From: Nemophila menziesii
Taxonomy: Eukaryota; Streptophyta; Magnoliopsida; Boraginales; Hydrophyllaceae
Length of the DNA stretch: 64,000 bases
Assembly: GCA_029959085.1 (NCBI GenBank)
Contig: JARWIR010000005.1
Location: 4,776,501-4,840,500 of the forward strand
Direction: 5' to 3'
This document shows positions 19,006-29,959 of this stretch, one piece after another; position 1 is the first letter of the stretch; every line of letters starts with the position of its first letter. The notes below the pieces were generated by a model. The model had not been told where the DNA came from. It made no database searches and saw only the letters and a program-made list of their open reading frames with translations. Position numbers and translations under genes: made by a program.

Positions 19006-19404
19006 TTTTACATTCTAAATATTAAATAAATAATAAATATTAAGATAAAAAAATACTATACAACTTGAAACGTTGAAAAATTTCAGAACAAGAAAAGAAT
19101 TGAAAAAAGTAAACGTTGAAAAACAATGAAACAACTTTTTTATGTTCAAAAGAAAAAAAAACAATAAAACATGATAAAACCTAAAGCCTAATAAAAGGCT
19201 AAAAGTCTAAAGCCTTTTTTTAAAAAATAAGTCTAAAGCCCATCTCTTCACACTTTCATTGTAACAAAAAAGAAATCTCTTCACACTCACCTTCCCACCA
19301 AGCCGCTCCTGCACAAGAAAACCGCCGCAACTCGTGGACCATTCTCCACCATCATCAACCTGCTTGGTTACGTTACGCCATCATCAACAATCGAAGAACC
19401 CAAA

Positions 19405-19798
19405 TTAAGGTATTACACTATAGGTCCCTATACTAAATTTCGTGAGTTACTTGCACTACATTAACGTATAATAATATTGTTTTTTGAGTTTACTGCATTA
19501 TGGGGCCTTATTTATGCAAAAAATACTCTTTAGGTCCTAGAGTTATTGCACTATAGGTCCTCATGCTATGCAAAAATTGCACTGTAGGTGTCTTTATTAA
19601 TTTTTTGAATTCATTGCAATATACGTTCTTATATTATGCAAAGATTCCACTACAAGTCCCTTATATTACTTTGTTCTGAGTTAATTGCAATATAGGTCAT
19701 ATATCATGCAAAAATTGCACTATATGTCCCTAGATTAATTTATTTTTGAGCTAATTGCATGGTAGGTCCTTATATTTTGCAAAAATTGAATTACATCA
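19405..19798 (-). repeat. Family A repeat array, left of the hAT transposon
   Basis: Seven or so drifted copies of the reverse-oriented unit (ATTGCACTATAGGTCCCTAT with TTATGCAAAA linkers). The hAT element has inserted into this array: the target duplication CCGTATAT is the array's own CACCGTATATTA text, and the array resumes at 24120. Confidence 0.7.
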
Positions 19799-19806
19799 CC
19801 GTATAT

Positions 19807-22800
19807 TAGGGGTGCACACGGGTTGAGTATCCAACCCGTTGCCCCTTAGTCACAAACCAACCCGCACTTGCGGTTTTTAAGTTTTCAAAATCGAGAGTCA
19901 AACCATATTTTTTTTATGGTTTCGGGTTGGATCCACTAGGTTTTTTATTGAGGGGCGCGGGTTTGGTTTTGTGCGGGTTGGTTCGAGTTTGGTTTGGTTT
20001 CGGGTTAAATTCGCTTATTTATTATATAGTCCCTGTAAATTTTAAAATTTAAAATTATACCCCAACTTCTACAAATACACTATTGTCCAATACAATTTAA
20101 CTTAGAAAACAGAATTACATTGATTGACATCATTGAATAGCCTATGAATACAAGTGTACTACATTCATCATTAAGCTAAATAACTATTACAATCCAAAAG
20201 GCAAAAGTTACTGAATTACATAAGAATTGAAGTGTACAATTCCAAAAACATTTCCAAAAACAAACTACACCCTTGATTGAAGATTCCAAAAGTTAAGTTT
20301 GAAGATACAAACATTCCGTTGCGCAAAACCTGCAATTTTCTTAAATTCCTTTCATTCTCCTTTCCCATCCTGTTTCATAAGAGTTAAGGCATCCCTTATT
20401 TAGTTCATTTTTTACCACAAAGTAGTATAATAACAAATGAAGGATTGCCTCAGGTTTTCAATCATCATAGGCCCTTCATAACACTTAGGGACAAGGGACA
20501 ATTTAAACTCACAATAAGGTTCCAATGGACTACTTTGCCACCATTCAAAACATCCTTAACACCACATTGCATTTCTAGTCACCATACTGTTATAGCTGTT
20601 ACGAATGGTGACAAAAGTAGTTCATGAACTATTGAAGTTCAAGAAGCATTTATAACTCGCAAATAGGGACAAGGGACAATTTCAACTCGCATTTTTCTTC
20701 TTATAAATACTTTTTCACTATTCTAAACACCAATAACACCACGTTGCTCTTCTTGTCACCATATTGTTATTGGTGTTGAGAATAATGAAAAAGTAGTTCA
20801 ATAGATATAGAATTTGAGCCTCAGAGTTATTTTATTTTTTTCATCACAGGCTTTTATAAACTGAGGGACAAGGGACTTGGTGAGTTTGACACAAAAACCT
20901 GCATTTTTCATATACAAATACAAAACAAAAGAATGCCATCTCTAATGACTTCCTCAGCTTAAGTATACATATTAATAAACCTATACACACCATATTCCAT
21001 TTGTTTTGCATCACTGGAAGATCATGAGTTGCTTTCTAATGTGTAAATGCACATGTAAAAAGAAATGCAAGTTTATATTGTATGAAACTGATGTAAAACT
21101 CACATTAGGATATGGGTTAATTCAATAAATCAGTGATAGTGGTTGTGGACTTCCACTAATGTTCAATTCATCAACTCCATAATAACCTACAAATGGTAGA
21201 GAATATTCAAGTTAGGTAGCAATAAAAAGTTGAGCAAGCATTCGCAAATTGCCAAAAATAAGTAGTAAAGTAATGAAATTACCCAATTCAGCTTCCAAAT
21301 CCTCTACAAGTTGTTTAGATGTGCCAAGATTAATTACAAGTGAAGATCTTAACCAGTTTTGAGTACAAATTAAAGTTTCAACAGTTTTAAGGGACAAGGA
21401 ACTTCTGAATTGATCAAGAACTTTCCCACTTGTGCTAAATGCACTTTTAGAAACAACAGTAGAAACTGGAACTGCCAAAATATGTTTGGCAAGTTGGGAC
21501 AAAACTTTAAACCTCATAGCATTGCTTTTCCACCATTGTAAAATGTCCAATTTTGATGACGTCTCTTCTATATCCTCTTTTAGATACTTATCCAACTCAG
21601 TAGCTTTAGAGGGGTGTTTCTTAGCCATAAAAGACTGAAACCTACCACCAAGAACACATGGACTATCAGTTGAAGTGTTAGAAATAGCCGCTTCACCACT
21701 AGTTGTTGAACTATTAGGAGCAACTTGTTTCTCATACGCTTCAAACATTCTTTTTAAAACATCATTAACCCTTCTAAGCAACACATCACTTTTCTTCAGG
21801 TGTATACATAAAACTGAAATAGCATTGGAGGTATTGAATTTTTTTCCTTGGATCTAAAGCAACTGCCACATAGAGAATTATATTGATATTATTAACTCCC
21901 CAATAAGTATTGAACTTCTTTTTCATATCAGTTGCCATTTTTTGTAAAACAGGATTTTCATTCTCGCATAACTCAACAATCTTTTCCCAAATTCTCACTA
22001 TTTCATCAAAGAATAGATTGGTTGTAACAAATAAAGTTCCACTAAATTTCTTAGTGGAAATGTAGAAGAGTTTCAAAAATTCAACAAAACATCTCGCATT
22101 TTCCCAATCTATCAAGCTAGGAGGATCTCTTTAAGCATCATTGAAATGTGTTGTGTAACCAGAATCATCTACTTTCATTCTTGCAAAGACAGATTCGAAT
22201 TTCTCAGCACACTCTAGCATTTTATAAGTAGAGTTCCATCTTGTAGAGACATCAAGGCAAATATTTGATTTACATTCAACACCACACGAAGTAAAAAAAC
22301 CTTTAAAAGCTCTAAATCTTGCAGGTGAACCTCTAACATATTTAACTGCCTTACGAATATTTTTTATACAAGCATCTAACTCAATCATTCCTTCCTTTAC
22401 TATAAGATTCAATATATGAGCGCAACACCTAACATGAAGAAATTCATGTTTTAAAAGAGATTCTGGTTTATCCCCTACAACTTTCACCAAGTACTTAATA
22501 GTAACAGTGTTAGAAGATGCATTATCAACTGTCAAAGTAAGATATGAAAATTATATTCCAATCCATAAGTATAGCCTCTACTCTTCTACCTATAGTTTCT
22601 CCCTTATGGTCCTCAACTTTACAAAATCCTATGATTTTCTTATTTAAATTCCAATTTAATCCACATAATGAGCAGTCAAACACATATAATTCAAGTTTTG
22701 ATTAGAGGTCCATGTATCAGTGGTCATACTAATTGTTAAGTCTTTCAACTCTTTTTTTAACTTAATCTTTTCTTCTTAATATATATTCATACACTTTCGC

Positions 22801-24119
22801 ATAATGGTCATTCTAGATGGAATGATTTTAAACTTGGGTTACATTACATTACAGAATTTTAAAACCAATGCCTTCCACAAATCTAAAACTTAATTCACCT
22901 ATTATGACCATTTCTGCTAGTGCCCTAGTACAAGCCTCAATAGAAAACACATAAGTACTAACAACATTCTTTCCTTCATCAGTTTGTTTAAAATTTAGCA
23001 AAGATTGACCATCCTCTGCTAGAGGATGAAAAGGATATTTTGGACATCTACTAAGCTTAATATGATTATTCATATTAGTTGTACCATGTTTTCTAGAATT
23101 AGCAGCATAAGCATGTTCACAATATTTACAAACTGGTCTAATACTACCATCTTCATAAGTAACAACTTCAAAATGTTTCCAACAATCAGAGGTTTCTTTT
23201 TTTGCTTTTTTAGGGGCAGGGGTAAAGTAGATGAGGTGCGAGTGTTAAGAGTATCAAAAGAATTACCAACAGGTGTTTGATCAACACCTTGAGTGGGTTG
23301 TGGTATAGTAAAATCAATGATGGATTCATCAAAGTCCTCCATATCTATTAATCTGCAAAAACAAAAACCAAATCAAACATAATAGTTAGTAAAAATCACA
23401 AAATGAAAAACAAAAGAAATCTAAATTCGAAAATCATTTACATAAACAAAGAATGTGAGGAAGAGAAGCATGGGTTAACAGATTAGAACACCATACCTAA
23501 AAGAGGGGTTTTGAAAAACTAAGAACCCTAATTCGGCCTTTTATACATCTCCAGAAAACCCAATAACTCAACCCATCATTAACCAAAGCAGAATAAGTAT
23601 TAACAATGGCTTAATCGATTAACCATGGTAGCTCACAAACCGGAGGCTACGAACAATAAATGCGGACCTCGAAGGTTGGTGTAATCCAACGAAATAATGC
23701 GGAGTACAAAAGATGCCATGGTGTGATGTAAAGAGACGGTGATGGATGATTGAGAAGAGATGGGTTTCAGAATCATAGCGAAGAGAGAGGCGAAAGGCTA
23801 GGGTTTTTTCCCCTTTTCGTGTAAGAGACAGAGAGAGAGAGGAGAGGCGTATAAGGAACGAGTGAAATGGGGTGGGTTTTCGTTGACCACCCCATATATA
23901 CGGTCAAGTATAAAAAAAAAATAGAGTTGGGCTGAATCTGCGGGTTTGGTTGGTTATCCACGGTTTGGGCTTTTCCAAAACCGACAACCAACCCATATCC
24001 ACCAAATTAAAAAGTTTGGGCTCATAGCAAACCATGGACTCTGCGGATTGGTTTTTTCGGGTTGGGTTGGGTCGGATTTGCCGGTTTTGCGGGTCCGTGG
24101 TTTCTCTTGTGCAGCCCTA
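19807..24119 (-). mobile_element. hAT transposon, 4.3 kb, flanked by 8-bp duplication
   Basis: The left end TAGGGGTGCACACGGG and the right end (CTTGTGCAGCCCTA) are inverted relatives. The flanks carry the identical 8-base direct repeat CCGTATAT (19799-19806 and 24120-24127). Subterminal zones are full of GGGTTGG/CGGGTT words, as is usual for hAT transposase binding sites. A decayed transposase is read on the minus strand at 21.2-23.34 kb. At 20.46-20.9 kb, on the 3' side of the transposase, two long imperfect direct repeats (from about 20480 and 20665) each contain GGGACAAGGGACAATTT and a short inverted pair. A third partial copy is at 20865. Confidence 0.9.
21212..23342 (-). pseudogene. hAT transposase, BED zinc finger plus dimerisation domain, broken
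   Basis: Cut-and-paste transposase of the element. From the ATG at 23342 the reading frame runs through an acidic start (MEDFDESIIDFTIPQ) and shifts by one base near 23210. It then reads ETSDCWKHFEVVTYEDGSI and the BED finger VCKYCEHAYAANSRKHG...MNNHIKLSRC. Downstream are MTTDTWTSNQNLNYMCLTAH (near 22.7 kb), TVDNASSNTVTIKYLVKVVG (22535) with RCCAHILNLIVKEG, and the hAT C-terminal dimerisation block near 21.4 kb (HILAVPVSTVVSKSAFSTSG). There are at least one frameshift at the start, several stops between 22.54 and 22.85 kb and a break near 22.12 kb. The element is therefore not autonomous now. Confidence 0.88.
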
Positions 24120-24129
24120 CCGTATATCA

Positions 24130-24297
24130 ATATTATGTTTTGAGTTAACTGCATTATAGGTTCTTGTATTATGCAAGTATTGCACTACAGTCCCCTGTAT
24201 TTTTGGAGATAATTGCACTACAGTCCCCTGTATTTTTGGAGATAATTGCACTACAGTCCCCTGTATTTTTGGAATTAATTGCACTACAGACCCCTGT
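24130..24297 (-). repeat. Family A continuation with a 33-bp tandem repeat
   Basis: After the hAT target duplication, the family A array resumes. From 24180 a 33-base unit (TTGCACTACAGTCCCCTGTA plus 13 more) is repeated three times perfectly and a fourth time in part. Because 33 is a multiple of three it keeps an open frame (ALQSPVFLE repeated) that runs into the ribosomal-L1 fragment, which is probably accidental. Confidence 0.7.
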
Positions 24298-24753
24298 TTT
24301 TAAAAAGAAGAAATTGCCTTTAACTGTGGATTTATCGAAAAAGAATTGGGGTGAGCAAGTTGAGAATGTGTGTAAGTTTGGGTTATTGTATATTAATACG
24401 GGGACTTGTTGTGTGATTAAAATTGGGAAATTGGGAATGAGTAAAGAGGAGATAGTTAAGAATGTGGTGGAGGGTATTGAAGGAATTGTTGATTTTGTGC
24501 CTAGGAATTGGTGTGGTATTAGAAGTTTGTATTTGAAGTTTTCTGAGGGTGTGAAAAAAGTTGATGAATCTCATTGGAGTCAAAATGACTTCGAGTCAAA
24601 GTGGCTCTCTCATGTATTAAAAAAAAAAAAAAAAAAGTTGATGAATTGAGTGAAATTGAGGGTTTAGTGGGGGGTAAGGAAGGGAATAATAAGAAAGGAA
24701 GAATTCATGAAGTTAGGTATATGGATGGAGAAGACTTGATGAAGGAAGATTGA
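24298..24753 (+). pseudogene. Ribosomal L1-domain protein fragment (RSL1D1/UTP30-like), interrupted by a SINE
   Basis: The frame gives KKKKLPLTVDLSKKNWGEQV, then CKFGLLYINTGTCCVIKIGK and GIEGIVDFVPRNWCGIRSLY. This is the second half of the L1 domain found in plant ribosome-biogenesis L1-family proteins. After SEGVKKVDE a short poly(A)-tailed insertion breaks it. The text resumes with VDELSEIEGLVGGKEGNNKKGRIHEVRYMDGEDLMKED and a stop at about 24753. No upstream exons for the first half of the domain are visible; upstream is repeat array and the hAT element. It is a truncated copy, not an active gene. Confidence 0.7.
24570..24630 (+). mobile_element. 5'-truncated SINE with poly(A), 16-bp target duplication
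   Basis: The insertion ends TCAAAGTGGCTCTCTCATGT followed by ATT and a run of about 18 A. It is flanked by AAAAAAGTTGATGAAT (24554-24569 and about 24631-24646). The same 3' end occurs, inverted, at 63.34 kb and 55.33 kb, defining one family. It disrupts the L1-domain fragment. Confidence 0.75.
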
Positions 24754-25124
24754 GTTTTATTAATTGTTTTTATTTTTATATTTATTTTTAGTAGAATTTT
24801 GATGTTTTATAGTGACTTATGTTTTAATTTGAAAATACTTCGTTATAGTTTTTATTGAATTATAAAGCATAAGTGTGTTTTGGCTTGTGTTTTTTTAATA
24901 TGCTAGTTAATTTTGCTGGATCTTTGTATGAGTTTGTGCAAATAATAATCCATTTCAACAGTTTATAGAAATAACAAAAGATTCCTCTTTCAACTAAACG
25001 AGCAATTCTTCCTACTTTGTTCACATAATAAGCTAATAGAATTACGAAAAAGGCACAAAATGAAAAGATAAGAGACTAAACTGTTACATGATCAAAGATA
25101 AAGGACCAAATAGCTTATTTACAG

Positions 25125-26130
25125 AAACTATCAGATTACATGACACGTGTTTTTTGTACAAGGACTTTGAAGTAGAAAAATTGGTGCAACAAGCTATAAC
25201 TCAAAAGAGTTCAAGATCCCATGTTATTTTTACACCCATCATTGAATCTTTATGCAAGTTACATGTTAAGGTAATTATTTTTACACGTTAGTCCCTTATC
25301 TTGCAAAAGTGATACTTTATTCTTTGAACTATGTATTAGGAAACTTCAAGAACAAGTAGGATTAGTCTCATTGATCTTGCGGGGTTTGAGAAAGATAGAG
25401 TAGAAGATGCTAGGGACCAATGTGCAAATGGAGGAAAATTTGTAGAGACGTCGACTTTACAGCTCGGATATGTGCATTTTTTGCAAATAGGTCCTTAGAG
25501 TATCTTATATGTTGATTCTATTTCGAAAGTAGCTATTTCTTGAAGCAGGTTGTATATATATTGGAAAATAGGTTACAGAAGCATTAGAAAGAAATTGGAT
25601 TTATTTATATCGAAGAAGAATAGCTCATTTGGTCCCTAGTCTTTGTATTATTTGCAGTTTAGTCCATTAACTTGCAAAAGTAACATTTTAATCCCTTAAC
25701 TTTTGGTTTTTGTGACAATGTTAGTCCTTTATCTAGCAAATGTAACATTTTAATCTCGTATTTTTGCAGATTTTGACAGTTTAGTCCCTTATCTGCAAAA
25801 GTAACATTTTAATCCCTTAATTTTTTGATTTTGTGATAACGTTAATATCCTTTATCTAGCCATGAGGGACTAAAATGCTGTATTCACAAGATACGTGTGA
25901 CTAAAAATGTCAATAAAGTCAAGGATAAAGGACCAAATATGTAAATATTCTTGATCTTAAAACTGCTCCAAATGGTGCAGGCACTTGGTAAATATTCTTG
26001 CTGACAAAAATGAAGATGAAAAGCTTGAAGTTGTTCCTTATAAAAGTTCATGTTTAACTCAATTACTAAAGATTCACTTGGAGTCAACGCAAAACTCTCA
26101 AGTCATATGTAATATCTCTTCAGATTACAG
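25125..26130 (+). pseudogene. Kinesin-12 motor-domain fragment
   Basis: Three exon-like blocks with GT-AG borders: 25125-25270 (VQQAITQKSSRSHVIFTPII, the switch I region SSRSH), about 25340-25490 (TSRISLIDLAGFEKDRVEDA, the switch II DLAG(S)E motif with F for S) and 25981-26130 (HLVNILADKN...VPYKSSCLTQLLKIHL, the 'YRDSKLT..LL' helix). Motif order and wording fit plant KIN-12 motors, the group that builds the phragmoplast. The P-loop half, neck and stalk are missing. Phase does not join cleanly between the second and third blocks. Introns contain family B repeats. I read it as a broken partial copy. Confidence 0.7.
25280..25880 (+). repeat. Family B repeats in and around the kinesin relic
   Basis: Five or more copies of a phrase with core GTCCCTTATCTTGCAAAAGT followed by AACATTTTAATCCCTTAA and TTTTGTGACAA. 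They interrupt and flank the second kinesin block. Matching copies are at 28.1, 29.5, 57.5 and 58.5 kb. Confidence 0.65.
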
Positions 26131-26591
26131 GTACGAAAATTTACACAAACCCCCTAAGGTTTACAACATTTGCACTTTTACCCCCTATGTTTTTTAACTC
26201 ATCTTAAACGAAATGTTAATCATATATATAGTGATTGTATAATGCATTTAGCTTGTGGAAAAATTAGTCCTCCTTATCTTAGGCTTGAAATTGTTTATAT
26301 TTTAATTAGATTCATTCACTAGCCAATTTCCGCAAATTCTATCAACGTGCACATGGTTTATAAACCCAAAAAACAGTTTGATAAAATCACAAAACCAAAA
26401 ATAAAAAAAAGCAAACAAAAAGACAGGATAGCAATGGGTATCACTGATATAATATACCTCTTCCCAAATCCCAGTTTCAGACACAATAAATTACATAATA
26501 CAAGTCCTTTATATATACTAAAAAAAATTAAACCAAAAAGAAAAAAAAAATTGAGTAAAATCCCAAGCAGGAATATACATTCGTCTTTCCC

Positions 26592-27945
26592 TTACAACAA
26601 CCCAACTACACAACTAAGGTGTAATCTATTCTCCAACCCTCTTAAATGATGTCCTAATAGCATACACCTGTGATAATAAACCAGCAAAATCTTTATAATA
26701 TTAATTGCACTACTAGTCTCTATATTAATATACAAAATAACTTACCAGAAAAGCATTTTTGCTAAATAATCTCTTGGAGTATCTATTGTGTCACAACTTT
26801 CAAACTCTTTTGTAACTTCCACCTTTAAATTTTCATCTTCTTTGAAAAATCTCCCCAATATATTCTGAGCTAGTTGATGAATTATTTCCTCAACTTCAAA
26901 ACATGATGGTCTTGATAATTCACTCACCTATTAAACAACTTGCATAAAATTACCACACACACCCTTATATTATTATTTATTACTAGTAAAGGCTTACCAT
27001 ATCAGATTCCAAGGATCGAAGATAGTCTAACAAATCGTTATTACTTCTTTTGATGTACTCCATTTGCAAATTTTGCTGTTTTCTATCATGTAGTTCCTGG
27101 AATGACATATTATGAGTTAATTGCATTATAGGTCCCTATTGGTTTTAAGAGTTCAAAATCTCACCTGTGTGACAGTTGAAAGCTCGGATTCTAATAACTG
27201 AATGTAGTTCATAGCTTCTAATGATAATTCGTTCATTCTATTTAAATCTTCCTCCAATTTATCAACACCTTCTTTACTCTCTGTGATTTTCGAGTTCAAA
27301 TAGCTATTTTCTGAAGAATGATTTGACATTTCTTTACTATCCATGGATATATCGAAATTTCTCATCAATGAAATCCTATATTCAGCATTCCATAATGTAT
27401 ACCTATCATCGATTCATCAATCATTTCCATTTCTTATCATAACACCAATTTTAAGTACGAAATTGAAGTAATTACCCGGTAATTATGGAAGAAATGATGA
27501 GACGTTCGAGAGGTCGTTTTGAAACAGTAACGGTAACGGAGAATTGATCAGACGGAAGTAAACCTAACATAGTTGAAATAGTTTGCTTCATAGAATCCTT
27601 AGCAGATTCTGAAACTCCCTTTGAGATAATTGAGGTATCGAGAGGCTCAATTCTCTTAAGCATATTAGCGATTACAGCAAATTCACGACCACATCCTGAT
27701 TTTCTAGTGGATACGAAGTCATCAGAGACTCCGCCACCGTCTACGCCGGAGATTAAGCATCTAACTACGACGGAGGAGGAATTCGTCCGCCGTCGGAAAC
27801 TTGAACTCTTTGATAGAGGTGGAATTAACGGTCGGATGAGTAGGTGTTGAGAAAATGGAGGAGGAGAAGGTGGTGGTTGTGGTAAAGGCTTCAGTGACAA
27901 GTCTGTGACGCGAGCTGATAAAAAAGCCTTGACTGTTCCGGCCAT
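26592..27945 (-). CDS. Plastid DUF760-family protein (seed maturation-like)
   Basis: Five exons on the minus strand: 27945-27476, 27402-27165, 27096-26998, 26927-26746, 26667-26592. They sum to 1065 bases, in frame, 354 aa, all with GT-AG borders. Residues 1 to about 65 are rich in Ser, Pro and Arg with few acids and end SSSVVVRC, a typical chloroplast transit peptide. The conserved core is AVIANMLKRIEPLDTSIISK, SAKDSMKQTISTMLGLLPSD and ITGYTLWNAEYRISLMRNFD. A predicted coiled coil follows at about residues 175-245 (EGVDKLEEDLNRMNELSLEA). A second conserved block runs from PRDYLAKMLFWCMLLGHHLR to ENRLHLSCVVGLL. The biochemical role of DUF760 proteins is not known to me. Family A cores sit in its introns near 26.7 and 27.12 kb. 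It converges with the kinesin relic. Confidence 0.88.
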
Positions 27946-28119
27946 TGATAGGCAATAGAAATGGCGTTTCCGATAAGGTGATTATGAAATAAGTGACTTT
28001 TGATACCTCCGGCGAGGTAAGAGAGCTTATTGAATCGATCTTCTTACCTTGTTCTTCCGGGCTGTTCCAGCCCACCAATCTTTAGATTAAATAATATTCT
28101 AGGTAAATAACCTATGTGG

Positions 28120-28205
28120 TCCCTTTATGTTTTATTTTACACTTTAGTCCCTTATCTTGTAAATTTAACATTTTAATTCCTTACATTTCTATTTTGTGAC
28201 AAGGT
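28120..28205 (+). repeat. Single family B repeat unit
   Basis: TTTAGTCCCTTATCTTGTAA followed by ATTTAACATTTTAATTCCTT and TTTTGTGACAA, just upstream of the DUF760 gene. Confidence 0.55.
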
Positions 28206-29340
28206 TTTTTCATACATCATAGGTCAACAAGCCGGTTAAAACAATAATTAAAATAGAACATTATCCCTAATGAGGATCCAATACTATCTTAGATGTCGCT
28301 AGGGCTGAGCAAAATAAAACCGAAAAACCGAACCAATTCAAAACCAAAAAACGAGCTTAAAAAACCAAAAACCGACAAAACTATTCGGTTCGGTATGAGC
28401 ATTTTAAAAAGCCGAAAAATTTGTTTCGGTGTCGTTATTCTATGCTAAACCGAACCGGAAAACCGAATTGAAAAATAAATAAAAACTAATTTATGTCACT
28501 ATTTTTTTATTTTTGGATGACCTTCCCTCTCTCCTTACTTAAGGAACCCCCGACTTTCCTTGATATTTATAATGATTATAATGTTTAAGGGATAGCAAAT
28601 GAAAAGAATTTCGAAAAGAAAAATGTTCACAAATGGCATGTGCTACCCCATAGAAGGTTATAAGTGCAAAATATGCATGATTCATTAGTCGGTATATTTA
28701 AAGAGATCTTTTGTTTACTGAAAATTCTATAAAGTTAAACATACATATTAAATTATAGAAATATTTTTCTAGTAATTATTTGTTTACAGTTTATACATAA
28801 TATTTTAGTTTCAAGAATGCATTTTTTCTACAACGGCCAACAATATGAAAATCAGACACTTACTTGAGGACTATAAAATTTCCAAACTAAACACATATGA
28901 AACCGAAAATTAAACCGAATCGAACATATAGCGAACCGAAACCGATGGAACCGAACACATATAAAACCGAAAATTAAACCAAATCGAACATATAGCGAAT
29001 AGAAACCGATGAAATTGAACCGATGAAAATCGTTTGGTTCGGTGGCAACACCCTTAAAAACCGAACCATTCGGTTTTGGTTTTGTTTAAACACCGATCCA
29101 AATCCAACCGTGCTACCCCTAGCAGTCGCACACTCGCTCCTATCTCTTGTAATGTAATTCCATAGATAATCTGGAGGATTTTGAAGCTCCACATGCACGG
29201 GTCGCGCATTTGCTCCTTCCTTAGCTAGTTTAGATGTACATAAATTAGCCTCGCGAAAAACGTGACTTACTACAAAGTTTGGGTGATCTTGCAGTATCTT
29301 ATAACACTCTTGCTTAATATGTGTAAACGAAGCAAATATG
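28206..29340 (-). mobile_element. LINE 3' end with RNase H remnant, split by a hAT MITE
   Basis: At 29335-29130 the minus strand gives ILQDHPNFVVSHVFREANLC then SKLAKEGANARPVHVELQNP and PDYLWNY, the end of a LINE-borne RNase H. After the MITE (28300-29121) the tail continues from about 28291 to 28206, ending in CTATGATGTATGAAAAAA. That matches the GATGTATGAAAAAAAA end of the LINE tail at 38.13 kb, so the two share a family. The catalytic N-terminal half is missing. Confidence 0.65.
28300..29121. mobile_element. hAT-type non-autonomous element, 0.8 kb
   Basis: Ends are TAGGGCTGAGC on the left and the complement of TAGGGGTAGCAC on the right. Flanks GATGTCGC (28292-28299) and GCAGTCGC (29122-29129) agree at 6 of 8 positions, as expected for an aged 8-base duplication. 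Both subterminal zones are made of AACCGAA/CGGTT words. No coding capacity. It lies inside a LINE tail. Confidence 0.7.
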
Positions 29341-29499
29341 TTCAGATGTCTGTATAATATAAAGATTTGTCAAACTGGTATATACTTTAAAAATAAAATT
29401 CCACATGTTATTATATTTATATGATAAAAAAATAAAATTTCATTAAAAATACAAGTTCGATATAAGAACGCTAAAAATACAGAAAAGGGATTAATTGTG

Positions 29500-29640
29500 T
29501 AACAAAACCAAAAAATAGGGGACTTAAAATGTTACGTTTGCAAGATAAGATACTAGAAGTGTCAAAAAAATTAAAAATGAAGGGTTAAAATGTTACTTCT
29601 ATAAGTTAAGGGACCGATTCATTCTATATTGCTGGTGATA
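29500..29640 (-). repeat. Family B repeat, reverse orientation
   Basis: AATGTTACGTTTGCAAGATA, then AAGGGTTAAAATGTTACTTC, the reverse complement of the family B phrase. About two and a half units. Confidence 0.55.
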
Positions 29641-29959
29641 TATGAACAAAATGCCACTGAAAAAAGAGTAAATTACAGATTCACCCATTTATTAGGGACA
29701 GGATCTCACGTGTCTGATTGTTATTGGTGGACCATCTGATTTGGGCTTAATAATACTGGGCCCAATGACGACGTGCAGGCTCTGCTTTGCCGCAAAGGCT
29801 TGCGTGGTAACAGTTTGGATAATTGTTATTTGGTCCTCGTGGGATTAGAAAAATTGAAAGCAAACCAAAATCATGTTGTACTTGCAATTTTTAATGTTCC
29901 ATTATTTACAAGATTCACGTCCTTATTTTCATTGGCAAATTTAGCGGTTACCTAACTTA

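Noticed and set aside
24164..24649. 161-codon open frame joining the 33-bp repeat to the L1-domain fragment
   Set aside because: The N-terminal part is a tandem repeat that stays open only because the unit is a multiple of three, and the C-terminal part includes a SINE; not a natural protein.
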